Assembly (NCBI RefSeq): GCF_004916975.1
Contig: NZ_STGQ01000003.1
Coordinates: forward strand, 372,001-436,000
Length of the DNA stretch: 64,000 nt
Source of the DNA: Paenibacillus dokdonensis
GTDB taxonomy: Bacteria; Bacillota; Bacilli; Paenibacillales; Paenibacillaceae
Direction: 5' to 3'
In this document: positions 53,485-61,471 of the stretch, piece by piece
Position numbering within the stretch: position 1 is the stretch's first letter
How the letters are laid out: every line of letters begins with the position of its first letter
Position numbers and translations under genes: made by a program
The notes under the pieces: generated by a model
Told to the model about the DNA's origin: nothing
Databases searched by the model: none
What the model saw: only the letters and a program-made list of their open reading frames with translations

Positions 53485-53517
53485 AAAGTCGATATTGTAC
53501 TAGTTAAAGTCGCTATT
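53485..53517 (+). promoter_or_regulatory. Candidate AraC-family operator, direct repeats at 21 nt
   Basis: AAAGTCGATATT (53485-53496) and AAAGTCGCTATT (53506-53517) are 11/12 identical and exactly 21 nt apart, two turns of the helix, as in AraC-family half-sites. They lie about 80 nt upstream of the hydrolase start and 95 nt from the divergent araC gene. Confidence 0.6.
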
Positions 53518-53595
53518 TCATGTAGTCCAATATCTTTTTTTCCGTTACCTTATGGAAGAAACAACTTTTTCGGAAACCAGGAAGGGGATTACACG

Positions 53596-55575
53596 ATGCG
53601 TTTTCGCCAGGTTCATCTCGATTTTCACACCTCGGAGGCCATAGACCATATCGGCAGCCGCTTTGAAAAGGAACAATTTCAGCAGATGCTGAAGCTAGGA
53701 CATGTAGACTCCATCACCATTTTTTCCAAATGCCATCATGGCTGGGCCTATCATCCGTCCAAGGCAAACCTGATGCATCCGGGACTTTCCTTCGATCTTC
53801 TTGGTGCCATGATCGAAGCCGCCCATGAAATCGGGGTTAAAACTCCCGTGTATTTATCTGCAGGGTTAGATGAGCAGCTGGCGGTCCGTCATCCCGAATG
53901 GTGGATCCGTCCGCGTTACGCGGATGGCGAAGATCTGTTCAGACCCGGATATCATCAGCTGTGCTTGAACACGCCTTATCTCGGTATACTGCTGTCCCAA
54001 ATAGCTGAGGTTGTACAAAACTATGACGCGGATGGTATTTTTCTCGATATCGTAGGTGTGAGGGAATGCTACTGTGCAAGCTGTACAGCTGCAGCCCGGG
54101 CAAAAGGAATAGACCCGCGGGACATCCACGCCATGCGTCCATTGTGGGAGGAAACCTACGCCAACTATACCAATCAGGTCTTTGAAACCGTGAATATCTA
54201 TAAGCCTGGTCTGCCCATTTTCCATAATGGCGGCCATATTCGGCGCGGACGCCGTGATTTAGCACGCATGAACACCCATCTGGAGCTGGAGTCACTGCCA
54301 ACAGGAGGCTGGGGCTACGACCACTTCCCGCTATCGGCAAGATATGCACAGCCGCTCGGCATGCCTTTTCTAGGAATGACCGGAAAGTTCCATACCAGCT
54401 GGGGGGAGTTCGGGGGCTACAAGCATCCGAATGCCCTTCGCTATGAAACGGCCCTCAGTCTTGCGCATGGCGCAGCTTGTTCCATCGGTGACCAGCTGCA
54501 TCCGCTCGGCCAGATGGATGAAGCGACCTACCGTCTGATTGGTAGAGCTTATGCGGAAGTGGAAGCGAAGGAAGAATGGTGCAAAGATACGGTTCATGTA
54601 GCTGATGTTGCCCTTCTCTCTGTTGAAGCCGCTGGTTCCCACACCGCTGATGGAGGCCATGACAGCTTTACCGGCCAATCTGATGCTGGTGCTGTACGGA
54701 TGCTCGTCGAAGGGAATATCCTGTTTGATGTCATCGATCTCGAAAGTGATTTTGATTCGTATCAGGTGATCATTCTGCCCGACTATGTGCGGATCAATGA
54801 GCCGCTTCAATCCAAACTTCATCGCTTTATCGATCAGGGTGGGCGACTGCTCGTGACAGGGGAATCAGGTCTGCAGGCGGACTCTGATACTTTTGCTCTC
54901 GATCTTGGAGTAAAACATATCGGAATCAATCCATACCAGCCCGACTACTACCGTCCTCTGCAGCCCCTTGATCATTTGGGGGAGGCCGCATTTATTTTCT
55001 ATTCAACAGGTCAAAAGGTAGAACTGACCGAAAACGGAACCGAGCTCGGCAAAAGGGAAAACCCTTATTTCAACCGGGATTCCTTTACCTTCTGTTCCCA
55101 TCAGCATACGCCCGACAGCGGGGATTATGGGGGACCGGGAATGGTAGAAAGCGCCAATGGCATATACATCGCCTGGAATGTATTTGAGGATTATGCAACC
55201 AAAGGGAGCCTGGCGCTGAAAGAAACCGTATTATTCGCGCTGAGCCGTCTGCTGCCGCAGCCTTCCATGCGCACTGCCCTGCAAGCCCAAGGCTCGGCAA
55301 CCCTGCAGAAGCAAGTGGACAAATCCCGCTATGTGCAGCATACCTTGTACGCATCACCGGTAAAAAGAGGAGACGGCATTGAAATCATCGAGGATATTTT
55401 GCCTGTGTACAACATTGCCATGGATCTGAGGATTCCGGAAAAGGTACAGCAGGTTTATCTGGCTCCGCAGATGACGCCGCTGGATTTCACGCAAAAAGGG
55501 GATCGGGTGATGTATACCATTCCTGAGCTGGAATGTCATCAGATGGTCGTGCTGGCGTATGAGAAAGAATTGTAA
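53596..55575 (+). CDS. GHL6/beta-galactosidase-trimerisation family hydrolase, possible GH151-type alpha-L-fucosidase
   Basis: 659 residues. N-terminal TIM-barrel-like domain (about 1-330: RQVHLDFHTSE, CHHGWAYHPSKANLMHP, YNYDADGIFLDIVGVRECYC) followed by a beta-galactosidase trimerisation/GATase-like domain (about 380-480: DYVRINEPLQSKLHRFIDQGGRLLVTGESG) and a C-terminal beta domain. This architecture is shared by hypothetical glycosidases of the GHL6 group and by GH151 alpha-L-fucosidases, which occur in Paenibacillus and Bifidobacterium. I cannot tell the specificity from sequence alone. No signal peptide, so cytoplasmic. AAGGGGATTACACG precedes the ATG. Likely controlled by the divergent AraC regulator. 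Confidence 0.75.
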   Translation: MRFRQVHLDFHTSEAIDHIGSRFEKEQFQQMLKLGHVDSITIFSKCHHGWAYHPSKANLMHPGLSFDLLGAMIEAAHEIGVKTPVYLSAGLDEQLAVRHPEWWIRPRYADGEDLFRPGYHQLCLNTPYLGILLSQIAEVVQNYDADGIFLDIVGVRECYCASCTAAARAKGIDPRDIHAMRPLWEETYANYTNQVFETVNIYKPGLPIFHNGGHIRRGRRDLARMNTHLELESLPTGGWGYDHFPLSARYAQPLGMPFLGMTGKFHTSWGEFGGYKHPNALRYETALSLAHGAACSIGDQLHPLGQMDEATYRLIGRAYAEVEAKEEWCKDTVHVADVALLSVEAAGSHTADGGHDSFTGQSDAGAVRMLVEGNILFDVIDLESDFDSYQVIILPDYVRINEPLQSKLHRFIDQGGRLLVTGESGLQADSDTFALDLGVKHIGINPYQPDYYRPLQPLDHLGEAAFIFYSTGQKVELTENGTELGKRENPYFNRDSFTFCSHQHTPDSGDYGGPGMVESANGIYIAWNVFEDYATKGSLALKETVLFALSRLLPQPSMRTALQAQGSATLQKQVDKSRYVQHTLYASPVKRGDGIEIIEDILPVYNIAMDLRIPEKVQQVYLAPQMTPLDFTQKGDRVMYTIPELECHQMVVLAYEKEL

Positions 55576-55638
55576 AGCTGATCTAGTGGATAAACGTGCA
55601 TAAAAGCATCGCAATTCGCTTTTATATCGGCGAAATCC

Positions 55639-55678
55639 AAAAAAGGCAGGCCCCGTCACATTCGGGCCTGCCTTTTTT
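55639..55678. terminator. Bidirectional terminator
   Basis: AAAAAAGGCAGGCCC / GGGCCTGCCTTTTTT, a perfect stem around a 10-nt loop. It lies between the GHL6-type hydrolase (+) and the tetR gene (-). Confidence 0.9.
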
Positions 55679-55706
55679 GCGCCTTCAACCATCGCTTCGG
55701 ATTGCC

Positions 55707-56315
55707 TTACCTTTTCAACATCTTCATCAGCATATCGGATGACGGCATTCCGTACGGATTCTCATCCACTTCCTCGATGATCAAAGCGTTCACGATGTGG
55801 AAATACCGATGAAGCAGCTCTTGAGGGTCACCTTCGGCAAGCTCCCCCGCTTCCTGTCCTTGCTTAAACAAAGGAATCAGCGGCGCGATCATGGCGTCCG
55901 CCGAATGCTCCTTTAAAATATCCGCGGCGTCCTTTGGAATGACATTAAAGCTGCGGATGGCGCGGAGAATGAGCATAAAAGCAAGTTTGTTCTCGCTGAG
56001 CATATTCTCCGTCAGCGCCTTAATCTGCTCATAAGGCGTACCCGGCAGACTTGGCACATTCCCCGTCTCTCTCTGCCCTTCCTCCATCAGTTCCCGGACG
56101 ATGCTGGTAAACAGCTCATCCTTGGACGTGAAATACCGGTATATCAGTCCCTCGCTCACACCGGCTTCCGCCGCGATCATGCTGGTCTTCGTTCCTGCAA
56201 AGCCGCTGCGGGCAAAAAGCTTTAATGCGGCCTGCTGGATCTGACTTTTCCTCTCATCCCGGATTTGGGCAAGCTGTTCCTTTTTCAATGGCGACAATAG
56301 ATTCCGAACTCCCAT
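55707..56315 (-). CDS. TetR/AcrR family transcriptional regulator
   Basis: 202 residues. HTH region RKSQIQQAALKLFARSGFAGTKTSMIAAEAGVSEGLIYRYFTSKDELFTSIV is a canonical TetR N-terminus; the C-terminal domain resembles the TetR_C effector domains. It follows the alpha/beta-hydrolase gene by 50 nt on the same strand. It probably represses its own operon through the 21-bp palindrome at 57435-57455. Confidence 0.92.
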   Translation of the reverse strand: MGVRNLLSPLKKEQLAQIRDERKSQIQQAALKLFARSGFAGTKTSMIAAEAGVSEGLIYRYFTSKDELFTSIVRELMEEGQRETGNVPSLPGTPYEQIKALTENMLSENKLAFMLILRAIRSFNVIPKDAADILKEHSADAMIAPLIPLFKQGQEAGELAEGDPQELLHRYFHIVNALIIEEVDENPYGMPSSDMLMKMLKR

Positions 56316-56364
56316 CTCTCGAAAAATGACTTATTCCTATTGTACCATGATGTTCCGGCTGGGT

Positions 56365-57408
56365 TCACCGTACTTGCTTCGCTTCAGCATCCATAGCCAG
56401 GGGCAGGACATGCTTCTGCAGTACACCGAGAAACTGTTCCGGCCGGGCAAAGCACGCCAAATGCCCTGCCTGATGGATGAGAACGAACTCTTTATAAGGG
56501 GCATCAATGCGGTCGAGGTACTTTTTGGCCGTTGCCGTTGGCGTAATAAAATCCGAATCCCCTTGAACAATGAACACGGGCAGCTCGAAGCGGTATCCGA
56601 TCTTGTCAAAATCAAAATGGATCATTTCTTCATGAAGCGCTTCGGCGGAAAAATTCATCCCTTTAAACAGATCCATCATATCTCCCAGCGTATGTTCCGG
56701 CGATGGCAGCATTGAAGGCATGATCAAATCCGTGATCATGTTGGGAACGCCGCGGATCGCCTTCACCATAAGACGATTACGTCTATCCACATCCTTACTG
56801 TTCCAGGCGAATGGATCGGTCCCCATTCGCTGAAGCAGCGCTGTTCCCTCCTTGTTGCCAGTCGTTCGAAAAGCATCCAGCAGAAGTTGATGGCCAACAT
56901 GTTCGGGATCAGGAGCGTTCTGATCCGTCCCTACATAAGCGTGGTATAAATCCGGACGCCTCTTAGCCATCATGATGCCGGTAAGGCTGCCCGCCGAGCT
57001 GCCCACCAGAATAAGCTGCTGCTGCTGGAGCCTGCTGCAGAGATACTCGGATAACTCGATCCCGTCCTTCGCCAGCCGGTCGAAGGTCAACAATCTTCTG
57101 TCTTGTTTGCCGCTGCGCCGAAAGGTCTTTCCCGCTCCCCGCTGGTCCCACTGCACGATCGTAAAATCCTTTTCCCAGGATCGGAGCAGCGGACTGAAAA
57201 TTGAATACACCGATCCCGGTCCGCCATGAATGAACAGCAGCACCGGATTGCGCCGGTTTTCTCCCCGAATGCTCACCCATTGATCGATCCCGCCAATACG
57301 CATAAAGCCGGATTCGGCGATGCCTTCGGATGTTGTTAAGCGGAGCAGCTGCGCATTCTTCCGTTGGTTTCTTTTCCGCATTACGATTTGAACCAAAGCA
57401 TTGTTCAT
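56365..57408 (-). CDS. Alpha/beta hydrolase, proline-iminopeptidase-like
   Basis: 347 residues. HGGPG oxyanion motif (FIHGGPGSVYSIF), QWDQRGAGKTFRRSG, nucleophile Ser in LVGSSAGSLTGIM, Asp in VQGDSDFITPT and His in HQAGHLACF complete the triad. It resembles prolyl iminopeptidases and related epoxide-type hydrolases; the real substrate is not readable. GCGGGGAATTG precedes the ATG. First gene of an operon with the tetR gene and under a perfect palindromic operator. Confidence 0.88.
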   Translation of the reverse strand: MNNALVQIVMRKRNQRKNAQLLRLTTSEGIAESGFMRIGGIDQWVSIRGENRRNPVLLFIHGGPGSVYSIFSPLLRSWEKDFTIVQWDQRGAGKTFRRSGKQDRRLLTFDRLAKDGIELSEYLCSRLQQQQLILVGSSAGSLTGIMMAKRRPDLYHAYVGTDQNAPDPEHVGHQLLLDAFRTTGNKEGTALLQRMGTDPFAWNSKDVDRRNRLMVKAIRGVPNMITDLIMPSMLPSPEHTLGDMMDLFKGMNFSAEALHEEMIHFDFDKIGYRFELPVFIVQGDSDFITPTATAKKYLDRIDAPYKEFVLIHQAGHLACFARPEQFLGVLQKHVLPLAMDAEAKQVR

Positions 57409-57434
57409 TTCAATTCCCCGCTTTCATTTTTATG

Positions 57435-57496
57435 ATGAGTGAGTTACTCACTCATTAATTATTATTAAGATAATGGAATCTCGGATCCGTTGTCAA
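57435..57496 (-). promoter_or_regulatory. Hydrolase-tetR promoter and 21-bp TetR operator
   Basis: Minus strand TTGACA (57496-57491), 18 nt, TATCTT (57472-57467). The operator ATGAGTGAGT-T-ACTCACTCAT (57435-57455) is a perfect palindrome just downstream of the expected start site. It should be bound by the operon's own TetR protein. Confidence 0.78.
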
Positions 57497-57640
57497 CGGG
57501 TAATTTACATTTCTTTCTGTTTATAAGAAAAACGTCTATCGACGTACTTTCTAAGGAGACAGACCGCATCAAGATGTTGTTTTTCTTGCGATATCAGGAA
57601 GGTCTCGCTTCGAATCTTATACTTTCTGATATCTTGAACC

Positions 57641-57678
57641 AAAAAAACGGCCAACGCCTTTTGGCATTGACCGCTTTT
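57641..57678 (-). terminator. Terminator of the GxGYxYP gene
   Basis: On the minus strand CGGTCAATGCC-AAAA-GGCGTTGGCCG, an 11-bp stem, followed by seven Ts. It starts about 20 nt past the stop at 57697. Confidence 0.88.
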
Positions 57679-57696
57679 TGTTAACTTTTCTAGATT

Positions 57697-59775
57697 TTAA
57701 GGATTCGTTGGCAAATGGTTCGCTTTCCGAATGAGGGAGAAATATTGGTCAGCCAGCACCGGCTGGTATTCCGGTCCGAGAGAATCCGTCAGCTTCACCA
57801 CATCGGTCGGCGTCATGTTCCAGGCGAGCAGCCCGAGGGATACGAACAGCGGGGAATTGCCGTCCCACTTCGCTTTCGCTTCCGCCAGAATCTTTCGCCC
57901 GTCCTCTACGGTACTAATGCCCTGAATCGTCGAAACCGGCAGATTCCCTTTCAGGATGTCCACGCCGAAATGATCCTCCCAGCTCAGGAACAGCCCGTTC
58001 GGACGGTAGTTGTCCTCGTACGCTTTGATGACTGAATCGCTGAGCGGGACGTTTTGGTTCGCGATGCGGTTCAGCACGTAAGGTACGGTCATGCCGGTCT
58101 TTTTCAGGTACGAGGAAGTCTCCTTCAGAAATGCGGGAAGCGTCTTTTCCGGCCAGGCGTTCGGGTAGAAGTATCCGCCGCCGGAAGGTCCGGCGATCAG
58201 TTGGTCATTCGCGGTTGCCGTGCTTCTGTAGTAGTTCAGCATCGCCGGTGCCCCGTCATACAGCAGCGGACTGGACGTCCAGTTGATCGGCACTTGGCCG
58301 CGGTTCGGGTCATCCCACAAATTGCGCAGCCGGTGCTGGTTATACTGGAAGTTGTCGCCCTCGCTGAAGGTGTACGTCACATAAATTTTGTTCTCGAGCT
58401 TCGGCGTCTTGACCTTATCCGACGGCAGCGGCCCCTGCCCTTTATTATCCGTACCGGAAAATACCGTCAGATTGCTGAACCAATCGGCAGCAAGTACGTA
58501 GATGCTGTGGTTCGACAGCAGCTCAACCCCGTTGAATTCCCCTTCGGTATCATTGCTGAACCAGCCGAGGTATGGCGTGCCTGCAGGAACATCGGACAGG
58601 ATTTTATCAAACAATGCCTTTTGCTCGGGCGTATTGGAGCCCAACCAGAAAACCATCGCCTTATTGGCAACCGCATAATCGCGGAGATAACCGTACGGCT
58701 CTTTCTGTTCCGAAGAAGGCGGAGCTTCGTTGCCCGCGTACACCTTAAATTGGTTCCACATGTCGACCGAAGCGGTCAACGACTTCGTGCCTGCAGGTAC
58801 TTTAAACCCGTAGACGAAGTACCGCCCGTTATCCGCGAACCGGTGTCCTCCGCTGCCGCTGGAGAGCTGCGATTCTTGGGCGTCGTACAGGAAAGGCTTC
58901 TCGTCGTCGGTTCCGGGCACGAACCGGGCAATCGTCTGGCCATCCGCCTTCACGGTCACTTCATGAACGGCCGCGCCCCATCCATCCTGCTGGAACGCAT
59001 CCTCAAAGCGGAGGTATACCGCATCCGTGCCTAGGAAAGATGTCAGATCCATGTCGTAGGTTTGGCGGTTCTTCGCATCCCGCTCCTGCGTCTTCTCCTC
59101 GGCTACCGCCTTGAACGACTGCGGAAGTCCCGGAGGCAGCTTCACCGACGTATCCGGGCTGAGCCCGATCAGCATCCGGTGCGTTGTCTGCTTCCACAAG
59201 TTCTCGTACTGCCAGGTGTAGGCATCCATCTTATCCTTAAACTTGCCCTGCAAATCATCGAGCACTTTCAGGTTGTAAGGAGCCGCCGTCAGCCTGGCGC
59301 TGAGCTCCGGACTGGCTACCACCGCATCCTTGAGTCCGGCAAGGGTTGTCGCCACGTTGATGCTGTCCGGAACCTTTGGATCGTAGACGATGATTCCCTT
59401 CACTTCCTTCTTAAATTCGGCCATCAGTTCCCATGGATCGTTATGCAACGTATAAGGTACCTTGAGATCGTTCAGCCAGGTCATCTTGCCTTCTTCCTGG
59501 TTTTCAAGCAAATAAACTCGGGGCTGGTTCCTGTTGACGATGCCCTGCAGGGTCGCAAGCATAATCTTGACGTCACCAGGGGCATCATAAACATCCGCTA
59601 CGTCCAGACGCTTCACCTTCGCAAAGGTTGGGAGCGCTTTCGATTCCGGCCACTTGATGCCGCTGATGCCTCCGGGCGAGGATGAGGAACTTGGCGCCGG
59701 CTCGGCGGATGCGCCCATGGAGATGGACAGCGCGCAGACTGCAGTGAGACAAACCGTGGTAAACTTACGAAGCAT
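57697..59775 (-). CDS. Secreted GxGYxYP family protein
   Basis: 692 residues. A signal peptide ending in ASAEPA, then a Ser/Pro linker. The family motif GxGYxYP is seen as GGGYFYP in AGPSGGGYFYPNAWPE, with YNLKVLDDLQGKF and LQGIVNRNQPRVYLLEN of the N-terminal domain. GxGYxYP proteins occur near carbohydrate-active enzymes and are putative glycoside hydrolases without a proven reaction. A CBM-like insert (about 235-340, DAVYLRFEDAFQQDGWGAAVHEVTV) interrupts the two halves. I prefer the ATG at 59775, 8 nt after GAGGTG; a TTG at 59781 is the alternative. Monocistronic, with a structured leader upstream. Confidence 0.85.
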   Translation of the reverse strand: MLRKFTTVCLTAVCALSISMGASAEPAPSSSSSPGGISGIKWPESKALPTFAKVKRLDVADVYDAPGDVKIMLATLQGIVNRNQPRVYLLENQEEGKMTWLNDLKVPYTLHNDPWELMAEFKKEVKGIIVYDPKVPDSINVATTLAGLKDAVVASPELSARLTAAPYNLKVLDDLQGKFKDKMDAYTWQYENLWKQTTHRMLIGLSPDTSVKLPPGLPQSFKAVAEEKTQERDAKNRQTYDMDLTSFLGTDAVYLRFEDAFQQDGWGAAVHEVTVKADGQTIARFVPGTDDEKPFLYDAQESQLSSGSGGHRFADNGRYFVYGFKVPAGTKSLTASVDMWNQFKVYAGNEAPPSSEQKEPYGYLRDYAVANKAMVFWLGSNTPEQKALFDKILSDVPAGTPYLGWFSNDTEGEFNGVELLSNHSIYVLAADWFSNLTVFSGTDNKGQGPLPSDKVKTPKLENKIYVTYTFSEGDNFQYNQHRLRNLWDDPNRGQVPINWTSSPLLYDGAPAMLNYYRSTATANDQLIAGPSGGGYFYPNAWPEKTLPAFLKETSSYLKKTGMTVPYVLNRIANQNVPLSDSVIKAYEDNYRPNGLFLSWEDHFGVDILKGNLPVSTIQGISTVEDGRKILAEAKAKWDGNSPLFVSLGLLAWNMTPTDVVKLTDSLGPEYQPVLADQYFSLIRKANHLPTNP

Positions 59776-59897
59776 AAACAATACACCTCAACTTTACGAT
59801 GATTTGGTTGGCAGATGAAAGAAACATCTTTCCTCCCGGCCCGAATCCGAAATCTCCCGCATGCTGAACGCCGAATGGATCGAAGATCTCCTCCACA

Positions 59898-59945
59898 GCT
59901 AATATATATAATCTATATTTAATATATATAATATGATTTTACAAT
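59898..59945. repeat. AT-rich tandem stretch
   Basis: A 48-nt stretch of A/T with two copies of TAATATATATAAT. It lies between the structured leader and the GxGYxYP start and could hold promoter elements. No gene was seen. Confidence 0.5.
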
Positions 59946-59954
59946 ATGTTGAAT

Positions 59955-60044
59955 AAAAATAGCCCTGTCGGTCCATTCGCTTAGTGCTTTGTTCCGAATG
60001 TTCATGCCAAATATCGACAATCTACACCATGTCGTCCGGGCTAT
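59955..60044 (-). ncRNA. Candidate structured leader RNA with terminator-like closing stem
   Basis: Minus strand: ATAGCCC (60044-60038) pairs with GGGCTAT (59965-59959) and is followed by TTTTATT. Inside are two hairpins, CGACA/TGTCG and CATTCG/CGAATG, giving a three-way junction. It lies about 180 nt upstream of the GxGYxYP gene. I match it to no known riboswitch; it could be an attenuator, a small RNA or an IS remnant. Confidence 0.4.
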
Positions 60045-60072
60045 ATTCTGAAGCAGATTCCGTTCCATAGGA

Positions 60073-60109
60073 ACAGCCGCCTGGCTCCAAAGAGCCGGCG
60101 GCTGTTTTT
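60073..60109 (+). terminator. Plus-strand terminator without an obvious plus-strand gene
   Basis: ACAGCCGCC-T-GGCTC-CAAA-GAGCC-GGCGGCTGT followed by TTTTT on the plus strand. There is no plus-strand ORF before it, so it may end a small RNA, or protect the converging RNase H gene; on the minus strand the T run is absent. Confidence 0.65.
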
Positions 60110-60143
60110 GCTTTCATATCCCTGTGCCTTCATCGACGCGTTT

Positions 60144-60812
60144 TTATTTCCGCCCAAAATCAGCCTTGATTTCTCCCCATTTTTCGGTGTTCCATTTGAG
60201 GATTTTATTCTCGTATTTATTGTCCTGCAGCCACTGAACCGCACGGTCGGTAAGCTCCCAAATCTTGCGTGTGGACTCGTTTCTCGCGAGCGTTGTTGCT
60301 GGCTTCTTGTTTCTGATCCAGGCGAGAGCGGTTCTCGAATCGGTATAGATCGTCTTCGTGCTGCCCTGCTGTTTCAAATATGCCAAGCCATGTACAATCG
60401 CGATGAATTCTCCGAGATTGTTCGTACCGTTCTCTACCGGCCCCACATAAAACAGGATCTCTCCCGTTTGCGTATCTACGCCCTTATACTCCACAGGTCC
60501 GGGATTGCCGCGGGTACCGACATCTACGGAGATGCTGTCATAAATGATCTCTTCCTGATCCGCGGCAGACGACCGGCTGCCGGCAGATTTGCCGCTGCTG
60601 GCCTTTCCTTTGGATGATGAGGAGGATTTGCTGCCTTGGCCCCAGTTCCCTTTCCAGCCGCCTTTAAAGGCCGCCTCGGCGTCTGCCCGGGATTCATAGG
60701 ATTTATATTTTGCATCCGTATAGCCGTTCACCTGTGCTTGGCATTCCGCCCACGTTGTGTAGATTCCCGGCTTCTTTCCTTCCCATACCACATAAAATTT
60801 GGATTTGGCCAT
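60144..60812 (-). CDS. rnhA: Ribonuclease H with N-terminal viroplasmin domain
   Basis: 222 residues. Residues 1-55 are a viroplasmin/Caulimovirus-type RNA-binding domain (KFYVVWEGKKPGIYTTWAECQAQVNGY ... KSYESRADAEAAF). A Ser/Lys/Gly-rich linker (about 60-85) leads to RNase HI: SVDVGTRGNPGPVEYKG (Asp), NTNNLGEFIAIVHGLAYL-type Glu (NNLGEF), TIYTDSRTALAW (Asp) and GEIKADFGRK (Asp), all four catalytic carboxylates. It degrades RNA of RNA:DNA hybrids. AAGGAG precedes the ATG. Monocistronic. Confidence 0.93.
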   Translation of the reverse strand: MAKSKFYVVWEGKKPGIYTTWAECQAQVNGYTDAKYKSYESRADAEAAFKGGWKGNWGQGSKSSSSSKGKASSGKSAGSRSSAADQEEIIYDSISVDVGTRGNPGPVEYKGVDTQTGEILFYVGPVENGTNNLGEFIAIVHGLAYLKQQGSTKTIYTDSRTALAWIRNKKPATTLARNESTRKIWELTDRAVQWLQDNKYENKILKWNTEKWGEIKADFGRK

Positions 60813-60891
60813 ATGTAAAACTCCTTAAGTGAAAATATGCTGCATACTCTTTTTTCTAGAATCGATCATTTCGCCCTTAGTATCTTCTCAC

Positions 60892-60918
60892 AAAAAAACA
60901 CCTGCCGCAAACAGGTGC
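60892..60918 (-). terminator. Terminator of the thioesterase gene
   Basis: On the minus strand GCACCTG-TTTGCGG-CAGGTG followed by seven Ts. Confidence 0.85.
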
Positions 60919-60944
60919 TTTTGCCAAAAAGCCTTTTCAGTCTC

Positions 60945-61412
60945 TCAGGCTTCGCCTAAACCTTCCTTCTCAAAAGCAGCGATGACTTCGCGGACCTCCT
61001 CCGGAAGCGGGGTGCTTTTCCCGCTTGCCGTATCAATCAGTACGATGGCTCCTCGTCCTGCTGCCTTCAGCGTATCTTCCACCACTACGGCATATTCCAC
61101 ATCCAGGGACGATCTTCCGATCGACGCCACCCGTACATGAAGGTTCACCTTGTCACTACGGTACATTTGCGCCAGGTATTGGCATTCCAAATCCGCGACC
61201 ACGGCTACCTTTTCTCCGCCAAACATCGAGTCGAACAAGCCCAGATTTTCAAAATATTCAATGCGCCCCTGCTCAAAATACATAAAATAACTCACATTAT
61301 TCACATGTCCCAGCATATCCGTCTCACAATAACGCACTTTGATCGGGATGGAAAAATGGAACTTTTTCAACCAGTTTTCAGGGTTCGGCTGAATGAAGCT
61401 TTCCTTGCGCAT
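60945..61412 (-). CDS. Hotdog-fold acyl-CoA thioesterase (YbgC/FadM type)
   Basis: 155 residues. 4-hydroxybenzoyl-CoA-thioesterase family with catalytic Asp in YCETDMLGHVNNVSYFMYFEQGRIEYFE. It hydrolyses acyl-CoAs; chain-length preference is unknown. Monocistronic, between RNase H and the amidase, with its own terminator. Confidence 0.88.
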   Translation of the reverse strand: MRKESFIQPNPENWLKKFHFSIPIKVRYCETDMLGHVNNVSYFMYFEQGRIEYFENLGLFDSMFGGEKVAVVADLECQYLAQMYRSDKVNLHVRVASIGRSSLDVEYAVVVEDTLKAAGRGAIVLIDTASGKSTPLPEEVREVIAAFEKEGLGEA

Positions 61413-61471
61413 GTCTACTGCCCCTCTCGAGAAAAATATACTACTTACTGCCTTGATGTTTATTACCCTTC

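Noticed and set aside
57590..57633. GATATCAG/CTGATATC inverted repeat
   Set aside because: A real 8-bp repeat but with a long loop, no T run and no gene to serve; too weak to call.
57490..57684. A 64-codon plus-strand ORF
   Set aside because: It runs through the promoter of the hydrolase operon and the terminator of the GxGYxYP gene.
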